From positions 372,001 through 436,000 of the forward strand of contig AP017308.1 in the NCBI GenBank assembly GCA_001548435.1: 64,000 nt of DNA, given 5' to 3'. A program made the position numbers and the translations under genes. Below are positions 34,999-43,406 of the stretch, one piece after another. This DNA comes from Leptolyngbya sp. NIES-3755. Lineage in GTDB: Bacteria; Cyanobacteriota; Cyanobacteriia; Leptolyngbyales; Leptolyngbyaceae. The notes under the pieces are model-generated. The model was not told where the DNA came from, searched no databases, and saw nothing but the letters and a program-made list of their open reading frames with translations. Positions within the stretch are counted from its first letter, which is position 1. The number at the start of each line of letters is the position of its first letter.

Positions 34999-35850
34999 TC
35001 AAACAGCCTCATTATTATAGATGCGATGTTTTATCCATTCGCGTGTGCCGAAGAACCGACATGAATGTGAAGCAACATGGGCAGCTTTGAAGAGTGCATC
35101 AATAAATGAATGCTCTAATATATAGTGGCAAAATGCACCGTGGAAGATGTCACCTGCTCCGAGCGTATCCACCACTGGAACTTGGGGAACATCAATTTCA
35201 AGGGTTGGGAGCTTGATTGTGTTCTTTCCGTGTGTGATCGCAATGTGTGAAATTCCAAAGTTCTGTAGATAATCAAAAACAGTCTGATTCGTAGGTGGGT
35301 GGAAATTGGCAGAACAAATTGCATAGTCTACATAAGGTAAAACCGTTTCAAATCCGGGCTTCCAACTTCCACCATCGATCGCAACTGGAATGTTTCTCTC
35401 ACGTGCCTGTTTCGCGATCGCACTTCCAATCTGCATCTGATGTCCATCAATCAGCACAATATCAATGTCATCAAGAAGCACTGAATAATCTGTCACTTGA
35501 GATTTCACTGCATTAATCGAAACCACTGCTCGATCGCCTGTTGATTTGCTGACTACGATCGAAGATACTGGCGGCGATTCTGTCTTTGTTGGATCAAGAT
35601 CAACACTCTGAACACCACAAGCTTGTAAGTCACTTTTAATTAAATGACAAATCGGATGTGAGCCAATCGCACCGATCAAAGTTGCAGAATTGCCTAAATG
35701 TTGAAACGCGATCGCAGCATTAGTCGCCGGACCTCCAGCCGCGATCGCAGTTTCTTCTGCCACAATTTTCTGATTCGAGCTTGGGGGAGCCTCCGCAAGA
35801 TAGATTAAATCCAGCGTGACTAAGCCCACAAATAAGCCAGACTTTGACAT
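34999..35850 (-). CDS. PfkB family carbohydrate kinase
   Basis: This 283-residue protein has the N-terminal GGPATNAAI motif and the PfkB signature DTLGAGDIFHGAF holding the catalytic aspartate. Ribokinase-like sugars or nucleosides are the possible substrates. Pairing with a CysQ-like phosphatase suggests a nucleotide or sugar-phosphate salvage role, which is inference. Its start codon is only 9 bp from that of the divergent rsmI, so each promoter must lie inside the other gene. Confidence 0.85.
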   Translation of the reverse strand: MSKSGLFVGLVTLDLIYLAEAPPSSNQKIVAEETAIAAGGPATNAAIAFQHLGNSATLIGAIGSHPICHLIKSDLQACGVQSVDLDPTKTESPPVSSIVVSKSTGDRAVVSINAVKSQVTDYSVLLDDIDIVLIDGHQMQIGSAIAKQARERNIPVAIDGGSWKPGFETVLPYVDYAICSANFHPPTNQTVFDYLQNFGISHIAITHGKNTIKLPTLEIDVPQVPVVDTLGAGDIFHGAFCHYILEHSFIDALFKAAHVASHSCRFFGTREWIKHRIYNNEAV

Positions 35851-35859
35851 AATTTCTAC

Positions 35860-36693
35860 ATGACAGCAACTCTATATATTGTGGGCACACCCCTCGGCAA
35901 TTTAGAAGACATGACTTATCGGGCAGTCCGAATCCTGCAAACAGTGGATTTGATTGCTGCGGAAGACACGCGCCACACTGGAAAACTCTTACAGCACTTC
36001 CAAATCAAAACTCCACAGATTAGCTATCACGATCACAATCGACATTCCAGAACAGCAGAACTGATCGATCGATTACAACAAGGCAGATCGATCGCATTAG
36101 TCACCGATGCAGGAATGCCCGGAATTTCTGATCCAGGATACGAACTCGTAAAAGCTTGTGCAGAAAATAGTATCCCAGTTGTTCCAATTCCTGGTGCAAC
36201 TGCCGCGATGACTGCTTTGAGTGCTTCAGGCTTAAAGAGCGATCGCTTTGTCTTCGAGGGCTTTCTTCCTGCTAAAGAAACGGAACGGCGTGAACATCTC
36301 GAAACCCTGATCACTGACGATCGAACCCTGATTTTCTACGAAGCTCCTCATCGAGTGCAGAAAACGCTTCAGGACATTGCAACCGTTTTAGGGGGCGATC
36401 GACAAATTGTGCTCGCTCGTGAACTCACCAAACTACACGAAGAATTCTGGCGCGGAACCGTCAAAGCTGCGATCGCACATTACACCCAGACCGAACCAAA
36501 AGGCGAATTCACGCTGATTGTTTCGGGTGCAGAACCGACGAAAGTTCCACTCACCGAAGAAGTTCTCAAAGCTGAATTGTTGTCACTGATGCAGCAAGGA
36601 ATTTCTCGATCGCAAGCCAGTCGCCAACTTTCACAGCAAACCGCTTTACCGCGTCGTCAACTGTATCAACTCGCCTTACAGATTGAGCTATGA
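35860..36693 (+). CDS. rsmI: 16S rRNA (cytidine1402-2'-O)-methyltransferase
   Basis: This 277-residue SAM-dependent methyltransferase has the tetrapyrrole-methylase fold. Conserved features are YIVGTPLGNLEDMTYRA at the start, AEDTRHTGKLLQHF, ALVTDAGMPGISDPGYELV, VPIPGATA and FYEAPHR. It modifies C1402 of 16S rRNA at the decoding centre. The stop overlaps the next gene's start by 4 bp (ATGA), so it is translationally coupled to an unknown protein. Confidence 0.95.
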   Translation: MTATLYIVGTPLGNLEDMTYRAVRILQTVDLIAAEDTRHTGKLLQHFQIKTPQISYHDHNRHSRTAELIDRLQQGRSIALVTDAGMPGISDPGYELVKACAENSIPVVPIPGATAAMTALSASGLKSDRFVFEGFLPAKETERREHLETLITDDRTLIFYEAPHRVQKTLQDIATVLGGDRQIVLARELTKLHEEFWRGTVKAAIAHYTQTEPKGEFTLIVSGAEPTKVPLTEEVLKAELLSLMQQGISRSQASRQLSQQTALPRRQLYQLALQIEL

Positions 36694-37217
36694 GCGAATC
36701 CGAACTTGAGCGTCTATTACAAAAAGCATTCGATCAATGTGAACGGTTGGGACATCCGCTTGATCCAGAACAAAAAGAAATTCTACGATCGACGTTGCAG
36801 CGCACAAATCCACTCGAACAATTAACCAAGGAACAACGCCAAGCTTTACTACAATTTGCTCAGGAGCCAGAGTGGAAAACCTCACTCTTAAATGATTGGC
36901 TTCAAAATCGCGATTCTGGAACAATGCAGTTCGTTCGAGACCAATATGGACTGGCGTGGCTCAATTCGATTCTGCCTGAAGATTTAGCAGCTTATCGCGA
37001 TCGAGAAACCCGATTGAAGGTGGGCGATCGCATTGAAGTCTCAAACACTTTGTGGGAATGGGTGCAAGATGGCGATCAAGAATGGTACTCTTGCACCGTG
37101 ATTAGTCTAACGGAAGCCGATAGTTCCCAAGACACTCGCTGTACGATTCGATTTGAGAATGGTCAGGAATACGAAATCCAAGGCGTGTATGACTGGAATC
37201 GATCGAACTGGCGATAA
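36690..37217 (+). CDS. Unknown protein coupled to rsmI
   Basis: This 175-residue soluble protein overlaps the rsmI stop in an ATGA. The N-terminal half is helical and charged (ELERLLQKAFDQCERLGHPL). The C-terminal half is beta-rich with tryptophans (VSNTLWEWVQDGDQEWYSC, then YDWNRSNW) and looks like a small barrel-type domain, possibly SH3-like. I do not recognise the family. The tight coupling suggests a role in translation or ribosome assembly, but this is only context. Confidence 0.7.
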   Translation: MSESELERLLQKAFDQCERLGHPLDPEQKEILRSTLQRTNPLEQLTKEQRQALLQFAQEPEWKTSLLNDWLQNRDSGTMQFVRDQYGLAWLNSILPEDLAAYRDRETRLKVGDRIEVSNTLWEWVQDGDQEWYSCTVISLTEADSSQDTRCTIRFENGQEYEIQGVYDWNRSNWR

Positions 37218-37221
37218 TCAA

Positions 37222-37845
37222 TCAACGTGGAACAAATTGATCAAGAGAACACTCCGGAAACAAAACAGGAATTCTCGATCGTACTCGCTCCACTTCAGGC
37301 GTATTCTGACTCTCCGAACATAACGTAAGCTGCCAATAAAGATAGCCCCGACAAGCAACCAACCGCTCAAGATACTCCTCAAACTGATAGCTCATCGCAG
37401 ACAGTTCCTCGCCAAAATAGTGAAAATAGACCGTGTCCTCTGGTGCAGCATCTAACTGTTGATAAAACGCCGCACAAGCTTCCGGTTGAAACAAATCGAA
37501 CGGTTTTACTCCTCTGAAGCGTTCACTGTCTGGAATATCTTCAAACCACGTCGTTCCTTCCCAATTGCCAAAAATCTGCTCCACAGGAAGAAGCTGAATC
37601 GAGCCGCGATCGACTTCCTGATCCGAAAAGGCTTCCTTGGCTTCCCATTCCACCGTCACCCCATTCATCTCTTTGTAGAATGCTTCTAGTCCGGTTGGTA
37701 ACTTTAACTGAGCCATCCAACGTGCCGTATCAAGCTGTGCTGAAGTCGCAGGCGGCGCAATCTCCGCTGTCGTCACGGTGATCGTCTCCATTGCGGAAAG
37801 CGATCGCACCATTGCTTCTATTTGTTTTCGATACTCTTTCGCCAT
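37222..37845 (-). CDS. SMI1/KNR4 (SUKH)-like protein, candidate immunity factor
   Basis: This 207-residue protein has the SUKH pattern: KLPTGLEAFYKEMNGVTVEW (Leu-Pro, then a helix ending in N-G), followed by strands ending in IQLLPVEQIFGNW. A late helix, YQFEEYLERLVA, closes the fold. SUKH proteins are the most common immunity proteins of bacterial polymorphic nuclease toxins. Its start is 33 bp after the stop of the DUF4157 nuclease-like gene on the same strand, the usual toxin-then-immunity order. The N-terminal 30 residues do not belong to the fold. Assignment is by eye. Confidence 0.7.
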   Translation of the reverse strand: MAKEYRKQIEAMVRSLSAMETITVTTAEIAPPATSAQLDTARWMAQLKLPTGLEAFYKEMNGVTVEWEAKEAFSDQEVDRGSIQLLPVEQIFGNWEGTTWFEDIPDSERFRGVKPFDLFQPEACAAFYQQLDAAPEDTVYFHYFGEELSAMSYQFEEYLERLVACRGYLYWQLTLCSESQNTPEVERVRSRIPVLFPECSLDQFVPR

Positions 37846-37878
37846 AAGTCCTCTTTCGGCATCAATTGATCAAGTCGA

Positions 37879-39894
37879 TCACTTCTTCTTCTTCGCAATT
37901 TTTTTGACTCTACTCTGAGTGCTCACCTTTTTCTTAATGGTATGAGAAGTTTTTTTGATGGCGGGTGGCAACGAGAGCGGATCTTTTGGTTTGGCTGTTG
38001 GTTTAGCTGTCCGTCGTGAACGATTCGCGTTATAAGCCGCCGCCATCTTCCGCCCGCCGATCCACTGTTGATAAGCAGTTTTCCACTTCTGCGGAATGTT
38101 GGTTTGAGATTGAATGAATGTGTTTTGGGCATCTAAATCACCTGTCGCGCTCTGTCCCGCGTAAGTGACAAGCACTTGAACGATCGTAGGTTTAGATTCT
38201 TTTCCGAGCAAACTTTCTAGTCCTGATTGATTCAGCGAATCCAGAATTGTCTTTTGCATTGCTAGGGAATTGTAGCCAAAGATCAAGAAATCTGTCTGCG
38301 ACCACCGAAGCGCGATCGGACCTAAATAAGGCAAAAGTTCATTGTGATAGCGAATGAGCAGCTTCCGTTGTACTGAAGAATCAAGGGCAGCGAAGAAATC
38401 CTGTAGTTTGCTTGAGTCATTAGCCAGCGTTAACGGGATCAGAACCTCTAGCGCGATCGAGTCCGGATCGGTCAGCCCCAAGTAGGTGATCACGAAAGTT
38501 GCTAAGGAATTCACATTAGAAGTATTTTTCAAAACCTCTCCTTTCGCCCTGTCCTCCATACTGAAGTAAATCGATGGAAAAGCTTTGAGGATGGCAACCT
38601 TCAAGTCATCATGGCTGACCAAATCATAGACTTGTGCTCGAACCTGATCGCTGACGGATTGCAACTGAGTAATGAGATCCGTCGCTTTCGTCTTGTCCCA
38701 ATCTTTGTACTGTTGCGCTTCGGTCGTTCCAAGCGGAGCAACAGGCAACGGAATATCTGCTCCCCAAGTCGTACCACTTTGTCCCATCACTCCCCACGCC
38801 ATATCAATCCGATGCGGTACGACAGCGGTAAAATCGGTGGCGGTGGTTGAGTTGCTCTGATATTTCACCTCAGTCCTCAACCAAATCTTATATCCCGCTT
38901 CGGCTAGATTTTTTGCTGCCGTTTCTGGACCCGCAGACATCTGGCTATTGATCTTTGCAGGTCCGGGAGCCAAATTCCATTTTTCGTTACCCGGCCCTCC
39001 TAATCGACCATTCCACAAGTGCATTCGGACCGCATTATAGTGCGAACTATGTCCCTGCCGATTGCCGAGAGTATGCCCTGCGTTCCAGAGTTCATTCCAA
39101 CCAAACGGTGCGACCGAAGGAGAATTCGCAGCGGCTCCCAGAGGTGTGCCTTGAAGATTAATCACCTCTACTTTCTTAGCACGATGATCTTCCTCGTGTT
39201 TGATATCACTAGAACGCGTGGATGAATTGCTTAACTCATAGGCTCTTTGTACCACAGGCGCGCTCGATCGACGTTGTTGAATCACATGCGTGAGTTCATG
39301 CGCGATCAACGATTGCCCTTGACGATTGTTCGGACGGTAGTTGCCCTGTCGGAAAAAGATATCGTGTCCGGTTGTAAAGGCTTTGGCGTGAATCGATCGA
39401 TTTAAGCGATCGCTCTCTGCATCGGTATGCACGTTCACCTGACTAAAATCTGCTCTAAACGCTTGCTCCATCGGTTTACGAATGGAATCTGCCAGCGGAT
39501 GTCCCTGACTGCTCGATCGCGCAATTTCAGGCTCTAGTGCCTCAGTGGGTGGCTGTGTGTCGGCTTGCAATTGGGGTTGCTGAGTGGCAACCTGTTTAAT
39601 GTCTGGGGGTTGAACTTGAGGAGCGGGCTGGGGAGCGTGAATCTGATCAATGACATGATCGGCAACGCGATCGGCTTCTTGCTCGGCTTGACTTCCCACC
39701 GCTGCGATTTCGAGTTTTGGCTGAACGACCGTTGTTTCTGTCGAATCGGTTGGAATCAGGCTGAAATCTTGATGTCGCTGTGTTTTGCTTGCAGGATCAG
39801 CCGTGGGGGGTGATTGTACCGCTGTTGACTGAAGCGGTTTTCTCATCGGATTGGGCTGGGAATGGTCGGGGCGAACCAGGCGCTGATAAGTCAT
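37879..39894 (-). CDS. DUF4157 (eCIS-core) protein with nuclease-like module and basic tail
   Basis: This 671-residue protein begins with a disordered Pro/Gln-rich part (1-125). The DUF4157 domain (about 130-205) follows, with FSQVNVHTDAESDRLNRSI and a metallopeptidase-like HELTH at 199-203. A second module (about 260-370) shows AGHTLGNRQGH with His274, then LGGPGN at 298-303, WNLAP and NSQM (316-319). It resembles the G-H...N...L-G-G-P-G-N...W-N-L-x-P nuclease-like modules of bacterial polymorphic toxins. A helical region and a lysine-rich end (VKKIAKKKK) close it. DUF4157 proteins are typical cargo or partners of contractile injection systems. The gene is followed by a SUKH-like gene; no eCIS structural gene lies in the window. 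Confidence 0.8.
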   Translation of the reverse strand: MTYQRLVRPDHSQPNPMRKPLQSTAVQSPPTADPASKTQRHQDFSLIPTDSTETTVVQPKLEIAAVGSQAEQEADRVADHVIDQIHAPQPAPQVQPPDIKQVATQQPQLQADTQPPTEALEPEIARSSSQGHPLADSIRKPMEQAFRADFSQVNVHTDAESDRLNRSIHAKAFTTGHDIFFRQGNYRPNNRQGQSLIAHELTHVIQQRRSSAPVVQRAYELSNSSTRSSDIKHEEDHRAKKVEVINLQGTPLGAAANSPSVAPFGWNELWNAGHTLGNRQGHSSHYNAVRMHLWNGRLGGPGNEKWNLAPGPAKINSQMSAGPETAAKNLAEAGYKIWLRTEVKYQSNSTTATDFTAVVPHRIDMAWGVMGQSGTTWGADIPLPVAPLGTTEAQQYKDWDKTKATDLITQLQSVSDQVRAQVYDLVSHDDLKVAILKAFPSIYFSMEDRAKGEVLKNTSNVNSLATFVITYLGLTDPDSIALEVLIPLTLANDSSKLQDFFAALDSSVQRKLLIRYHNELLPYLGPIALRWSQTDFLIFGYNSLAMQKTILDSLNQSGLESLLGKESKPTIVQVLVTYAGQSATGDLDAQNTFIQSQTNIPQKWKTAYQQWIGGRKMAAAYNANRSRRTAKPTAKPKDPLSLPPAIKKTSHTIKKKVSTQSRVKKIAKKKK

Positions 39895-39944
39895 AAAGCT
39901 GAATCTCCGAAGGTAGTGCTACCGCAGACCGCCCATCATTGTAA

Positions 39945-39982
39945 AGCCACAGTCTCTGTGCACAATATTAAGGATTGTGGCT
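39945..39982. repeat. Imperfect inverted repeat upstream of the DUF4157 gene
   Basis: AGCCACA (39945-39951) is inverted as TGTGGCT (39976-39982). A second nested pair, CACAAT (39961-39966) and ATTGTG (39974-39979), can form an alternative stem. It lies 51 bp upstream of the DUF4157 start and between divergent genes. Confidence 0.35.
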
Positions 39983-40100
39983 GCACATCGATTGAAGTCT
40001 TAAATACCTTATGGGAATCGATCGAATTGTAAGCAATGGATAGAAATTAGAACAAGATACGTCTAGAGAACGTGACTACGATCGCAGTTCTCAAGCTATT

Positions 40101-40116
40101 TGTAGAGATCTCTACA
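40101..40116. promoter_or_regulatory. Perfect 16-bp palindrome before the Nramp gene
   Basis: TGTAGAGATCTCTACA is a perfect palindrome ending 17 bp before the Nramp ATG. A dimeric repressor site at this place would block transcription or translation. The sequence is not the standard Fur or Zur box. Confidence 0.55.
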
Positions 40117-40132
40117 CTATCTTTTATTCAGT

Positions 40133-41413
40133 ATGCAAATTGCGCCACAAAAACCTGCACGATTTAGAAGAATTTTGCGATTATTAGGTCCTGGACTGAT
40201 TACCGGAGCTTCTGACAATGATCCAAGTGGAGTCGCGACTTACTCTCAAGCAGGAGCCAAATTCGGATTTGGAATGCTTTGGACAATGGTATTTGTCTAT
40301 CCATTTATGGGCGGCATTCAAGATATTAGTGCGCGAGTCGGTCGTGTAACGGGTCATGGCATCGCAGGCAATCTACGCCGCTATTATCCCAAATGGTTGT
40401 CTCTGGCGATCGCGGTTCTGATGGTCATTGCCAATACAATCAATCTGGGAGCAGACATCGGAGCAATGGGCGAAGCAGTTCAACTCGTCAGCGGTGCACC
40501 TGCGTTTTTGTTTGCGATCGCATTCGCCATTTTGTCGGTTGTTCTACAAATTACCGTTCCTTATTCCCGCTATGCGTCTGTACTCAAATGGTTAACACTG
40601 ACTCTATTCGCCTATGTTGCGGTTGTATTTGCGGTTAAAGTCCCGTGGGGAGAAGCCCTGAAAGATACACTACTGCCCTCTGTTTCATTCAATTCGGACT
40701 ATCTCACGATGCTGATCGCACTTCTCGGCACTACAATCAGCCCCTACCTATTCTTTTGGCAAGCTTCACAAGAAGTCGAAGAAGTTGAAATCAACCCCAA
40801 AGCACAACCGCTAAAACAAGCTCCGCAGCAAGCCTCTAAACAACTCAATCGCATTCGCTGGGATACCTATTCAGGAATGGCGTTCTCGAACATTGTGGCA
40901 TTTTTCATCATTCTGACTGCTGCTGCAACGCTGCATACTCAAGGAAAAACGGAAATTCAAAGTGCGGCTGAGGCGGCACAAGCTCTACAACCGATCGCGG
41001 GAAATTTTGCCACACTGCTCTTTAGTTTGGGTGTGGTGGGTACTGGATTGTTAGCGATTCCGGTGCTGGCAGGTTCCGCTGCATACGCGATCGGGGAAGC
41101 GCTAAAGATTCCCACTGGACTCGATCAGCACCCACTCGAAGCGAAAGGATTTTACGCCATTCTCACGGTGGCAACTCTGTTAGGTTTGGGAATTGCAGTC
41201 AGTCCGATTAACTCGATCGATGCGCTATTTTGGTCAGCAGTCGCGAATGGAGTCGTGGCTCCACCTGTGATGGTGATGTTAATGCTGATGACCACGAATC
41301 GCCGTGTGATGGGGCAATTTACGCTATCTCGCCGATTGCAAATTCTCGGATGGATGGCGACAATATTGATGACGGTTGCCACGATCGGCTTTTTTGCAAC
41401 TTGGGGCAAATAG
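40133..41413 (+). CDS. Nramp-family metal transporter with atypical motifs
   Basis: This 426-residue protein has about eleven hydrophobic segments. TM1 carries the Nramp region as TGASDNDPSGVATYSQAGA, where canonical members show D-P-G-N. The TM6 equivalent reads TTISPYLFFWQASQE, lacking the metal-binding M-P-H of Mn/Fe transporters. These changes place it with the NRMT-like (magnesium-type) or other divergent branch rather than MntH. A palindrome lies 17 bp before the start. The start has no visible Shine-Dalgarno sequence. The transported ion is unknown. Confidence 0.85.
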   Translation: MQIAPQKPARFRRILRLLGPGLITGASDNDPSGVATYSQAGAKFGFGMLWTMVFVYPFMGGIQDISARVGRVTGHGIAGNLRRYYPKWLSLAIAVLMVIANTINLGADIGAMGEAVQLVSGAPAFLFAIAFAILSVVLQITVPYSRYASVLKWLTLTLFAYVAVVFAVKVPWGEALKDTLLPSVSFNSDYLTMLIALLGTTISPYLFFWQASQEVEEVEINPKAQPLKQAPQQASKQLNRIRWDTYSGMAFSNIVAFFIILTAAATLHTQGKTEIQSAAEAAQALQPIAGNFATLLFSLGVVGTGLLAIPVLAGSAAYAIGEALKIPTGLDQHPLEAKGFYAILTVATLLGLGIAVSPINSIDALFWSAVANGVVAPPVMVMLMLMTTNRRVMGQFTLSRRLQILGWMATILMTVATIGFFATWGK

Positions 41414-41414
41414 G

Positions 41415-42293
41415 CTACTTCTTACGATCGAACCGATTCGCGATCGAGGTCAACAGTAATGCTCCAACAACACAAATCATTCCAATCCATTCATGCACCT
41501 GTGGATATTCTCCAAGCTGCCACGCCGCGAAGGTCACACCCATTACCGGAGTCATTAACATTCCCAAACTCGATAATCCTGCTGGAAGCTGAGTGAGCAC
41601 ATACATCCAAAGCAACATCGGAATCGCATTTCCAGGAAGAATGCTGTACATCAAGGCAGTGATAAAGTCCGAATTCCACTGAATTGGAGGAGCCGGAACA
41701 ACAAGCGCGATCGCAATTAACGGCAAGGCTCCGAACACAGTCTGCCAAGCGGTCAATGAAAGTAAACTGATGTTCGATCGATTAATTTTCTTAGCAGTGA
41801 CGTTTCCCCCTGCCCAACTTAATCCCGCAATCACCGCTAAGATTCCACTGATCGGTGTTCCTTGCAGTCGAAACGGATCGAGAATCAGCAACAATCCTGA
41901 GAAAGCAACCGCGATCGCGACCCATTGCAATCCTTTAATCCGTTCACCGAGAAAGTACCAAGCCAGTAACAATGTCCAAAACGGCATCGTGTATACCAGA
42001 ATTGCTGTTTTTCCGGCTCCCCCGCTCATCAGTGCCCAAGCTGCAAATCCACTAAATCCCGCAGTTTGCAGCAGTCCTAACAAAAATAATTGGGGCACAG
42101 AGGTAGGTTGAATTGATTGTCCCCTGAACATCAGTGCAGTAAACAGAATGGCTCCACTTCCAACATTTCGCAGCGCGGCAAACACCAATGGAGAGGAATA
42201 TTGCACTCCAATTTTCATCTGCGTCCAACTGTAGCCCCAGAGAATTGCGATCGCAATTAACGCCAAGACTGCTAACTTCGGAATTCGAGTCAT
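41415..42293 (-). CDS. EamA/DMT-family transporter
   Basis: This 292-residue membrane protein has ten hydrophobic helices in two repeats of the EamA type (LWGYSWTQMKIG at the start and LSWAGGNVTAKKI in the second half). EamA proteins export amino acids, metabolites or drugs; the substrate cannot be told. I start at the ATG 42293 rather than the TTG at 42305. The stop is 2 bp from the stop of the convergent Nramp gene. Confidence 0.85.
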   Translation of the reverse strand: MTRIPKLAVLALIAIAILWGYSWTQMKIGVQYSSPLVFAALRNVGSGAILFTALMFRGQSIQPTSVPQLFLLGLLQTAGFSGFAAWALMSGGAGKTAILVYTMPFWTLLLAWYFLGERIKGLQWVAIAVAFSGLLLILDPFRLQGTPISGILAVIAGLSWAGGNVTAKKINRSNISLLSLTAWQTVFGALPLIAIALVVPAPPIQWNSDFITALMYSILPGNAIPMLLWMYVLTQLPAGLSSLGMLMTPVMGVTFAAWQLGEYPQVHEWIGMICVVGALLLTSIANRFDRKK

Positions 42294-42398
42294 GTCCACA
42301 CCCAACTGAAATAGGCATAGCTTAAAACTAAAGTTCTTCGTCTACAATCCACCAGAAGCGTTAAGAACTGTAAAATTAAAGAAAAAGGTTGAGATCCG

Positions 42399-42842
42399 AT
42401 GACAAATCCCACTTGGAAAATTAAGCTGCTCTACGATCGTGAATGTCCGCTCTGTATGCGTGAAGTCAATTTTCTGAAAAAGCGAGATCGCGATCGAGGC
42501 TTAGTCGAATTCGTAGATATTGCTGACGAAAACTATTCCCCTGAAGAGAATGGTGGGATTGACTACGAGACTGCAATGGGTCGGATTCACGCTGTATTGC
42601 CCGATGGCAGCACGATCAAAAACGTTGAGGTGTTTCGCCGCGTTTATGAAATTCTTGGCATGGGATGGGTCTATGCGATTACTCGAATTCTGGTGTTTGG
42701 CTGGTTGGCTGACAAGCTATACGAGATTTGGGCAGATTGGCGATTAGCGCTCACTGGAAGACCGAATTTGAGCGTCATTTTGGCAGAACGGCAGAAACGG
42801 TTAGATTGTTCAAATGAGGGGCGTTGCCGAGTCGAGAAATGA
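42399..42842 (+). CDS. DUF393 thiol-disulfide oxidoreductase-like protein
   Basis: This 147-residue protein has the DUF393 pattern: LLYDRECPLCMREVNFLKK with a C-x-x-C pair, then an inner region with HAVLPDGS, and a C-terminal hydrophobic stretch (WVYAITRILVFGWLADKLYEIW). The family (YuxK-like) is predicted to have a thioredoxin-like fold and may reduce or sense thiols. Its stop overlaps the hicA start in an ATGA, which is unusual for a housekeeping gene next to a toxin. Confidence 0.85.
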   Translation: MTNPTWKIKLLYDRECPLCMREVNFLKKRDRDRGLVEFVDIADENYSPEENGGIDYETAMGRIHAVLPDGSTIKNVEVFRRVYEILGMGWVYAITRILVFGWLADKLYEIWADWRLALTGRPNLSVILAERQKRLDCSNEGRCRVEK

Positions 42843-43096
42843 CGAAACGCAAAAAGCTTCGGGAACGGCTGAGTAACAATCCAAATGATGTAACTTTTTC
42901 AGACATTCGCAATCTGCTTGAGCAAGAAGGATTCACGCTCGATAGAATCACAGGTAGCCATCATATTTTTGAGAAGGGCGAAATAATCTTTGTGGTTCCA
43001 GTTCACAACGGCAAGGTGAAATCTGTCTATGTCAAACGAGCGATTCGCCTCATCGAATTAGAAGACAATCAAGAGAACGAGGAAGAAACACCATGA
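42839..43096 (+). CDS. hicA: HicA-family mRNA interferase toxin
   Basis: This 85-residue protein starts at ATG 42839, overlapping the DUF393 stop. HicA features are IRNLLEQEGFTLDRITGSHHIF, with the catalytic His in GSHHIF, and VPVHNGKVKSVYVKRAIRLI. HicA cleaves mRNA when its antitoxin is degraded. Its stop overlaps the antitoxin start by 4 bp (ATGA), so the two are coupled. The N-terminus is lysine- and arginine-rich. Confidence 0.9.
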   Translation: MTKRKKLRERLSNNPNDVTFSDIRNLLEQEGFTLDRITGSHHIFEKGEIIFVVPVHNGKVKSVYVKRAIRLIELEDNQENEEETP

Positions 43097-43311
43097 ACTA
43101 CCCGATCGTCATTTATCCCGCTGATGAAGGTGGCTATGTTGCTGAGGTTCCAGCGTTGAAAGGATGTTTAGCGCAGGGTGAGACACTCACAGAAGTCTTA
43201 GAAGAGCTAGAAATCGTGAAAGAACTGTGGATTGAAACCGCAACGAAGCGAGGACAAACGTTACCGAATGTTGAACTTGCGATCGATAAAATTAAAACAT
43301 TGAATGAATAA
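43093..43311 (+). CDS. hicB: HicB-family antitoxin
   Basis: This 72-residue partner of HicA has the short HicB fold: YPIVIYPADEGGYVAEVPAL followed by KGCLAQGETLTEVLEELE. It lacks a separate C-terminal DNA-binding (HTH or RHH) domain, so repression of the operon must come from elsewhere or be absent. Order toxin then antitoxin is the normal one for hicAB. Confidence 0.9.
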   Translation: MNYPIVIYPADEGGYVAEVPALKGCLAQGETLTEVLEELEIVKELWIETATKRGQTLPNVELAIDKIKTLNE

Positions 43312-43406
43312 CGCCAATTGGCTCAGATGAATCGATTGTAAAGTCGCACCGCACTCCAAAAGATTTGCTCTAGGATAGACCTTTGTTAATTTTGAGGAGT
43401 GAGACC

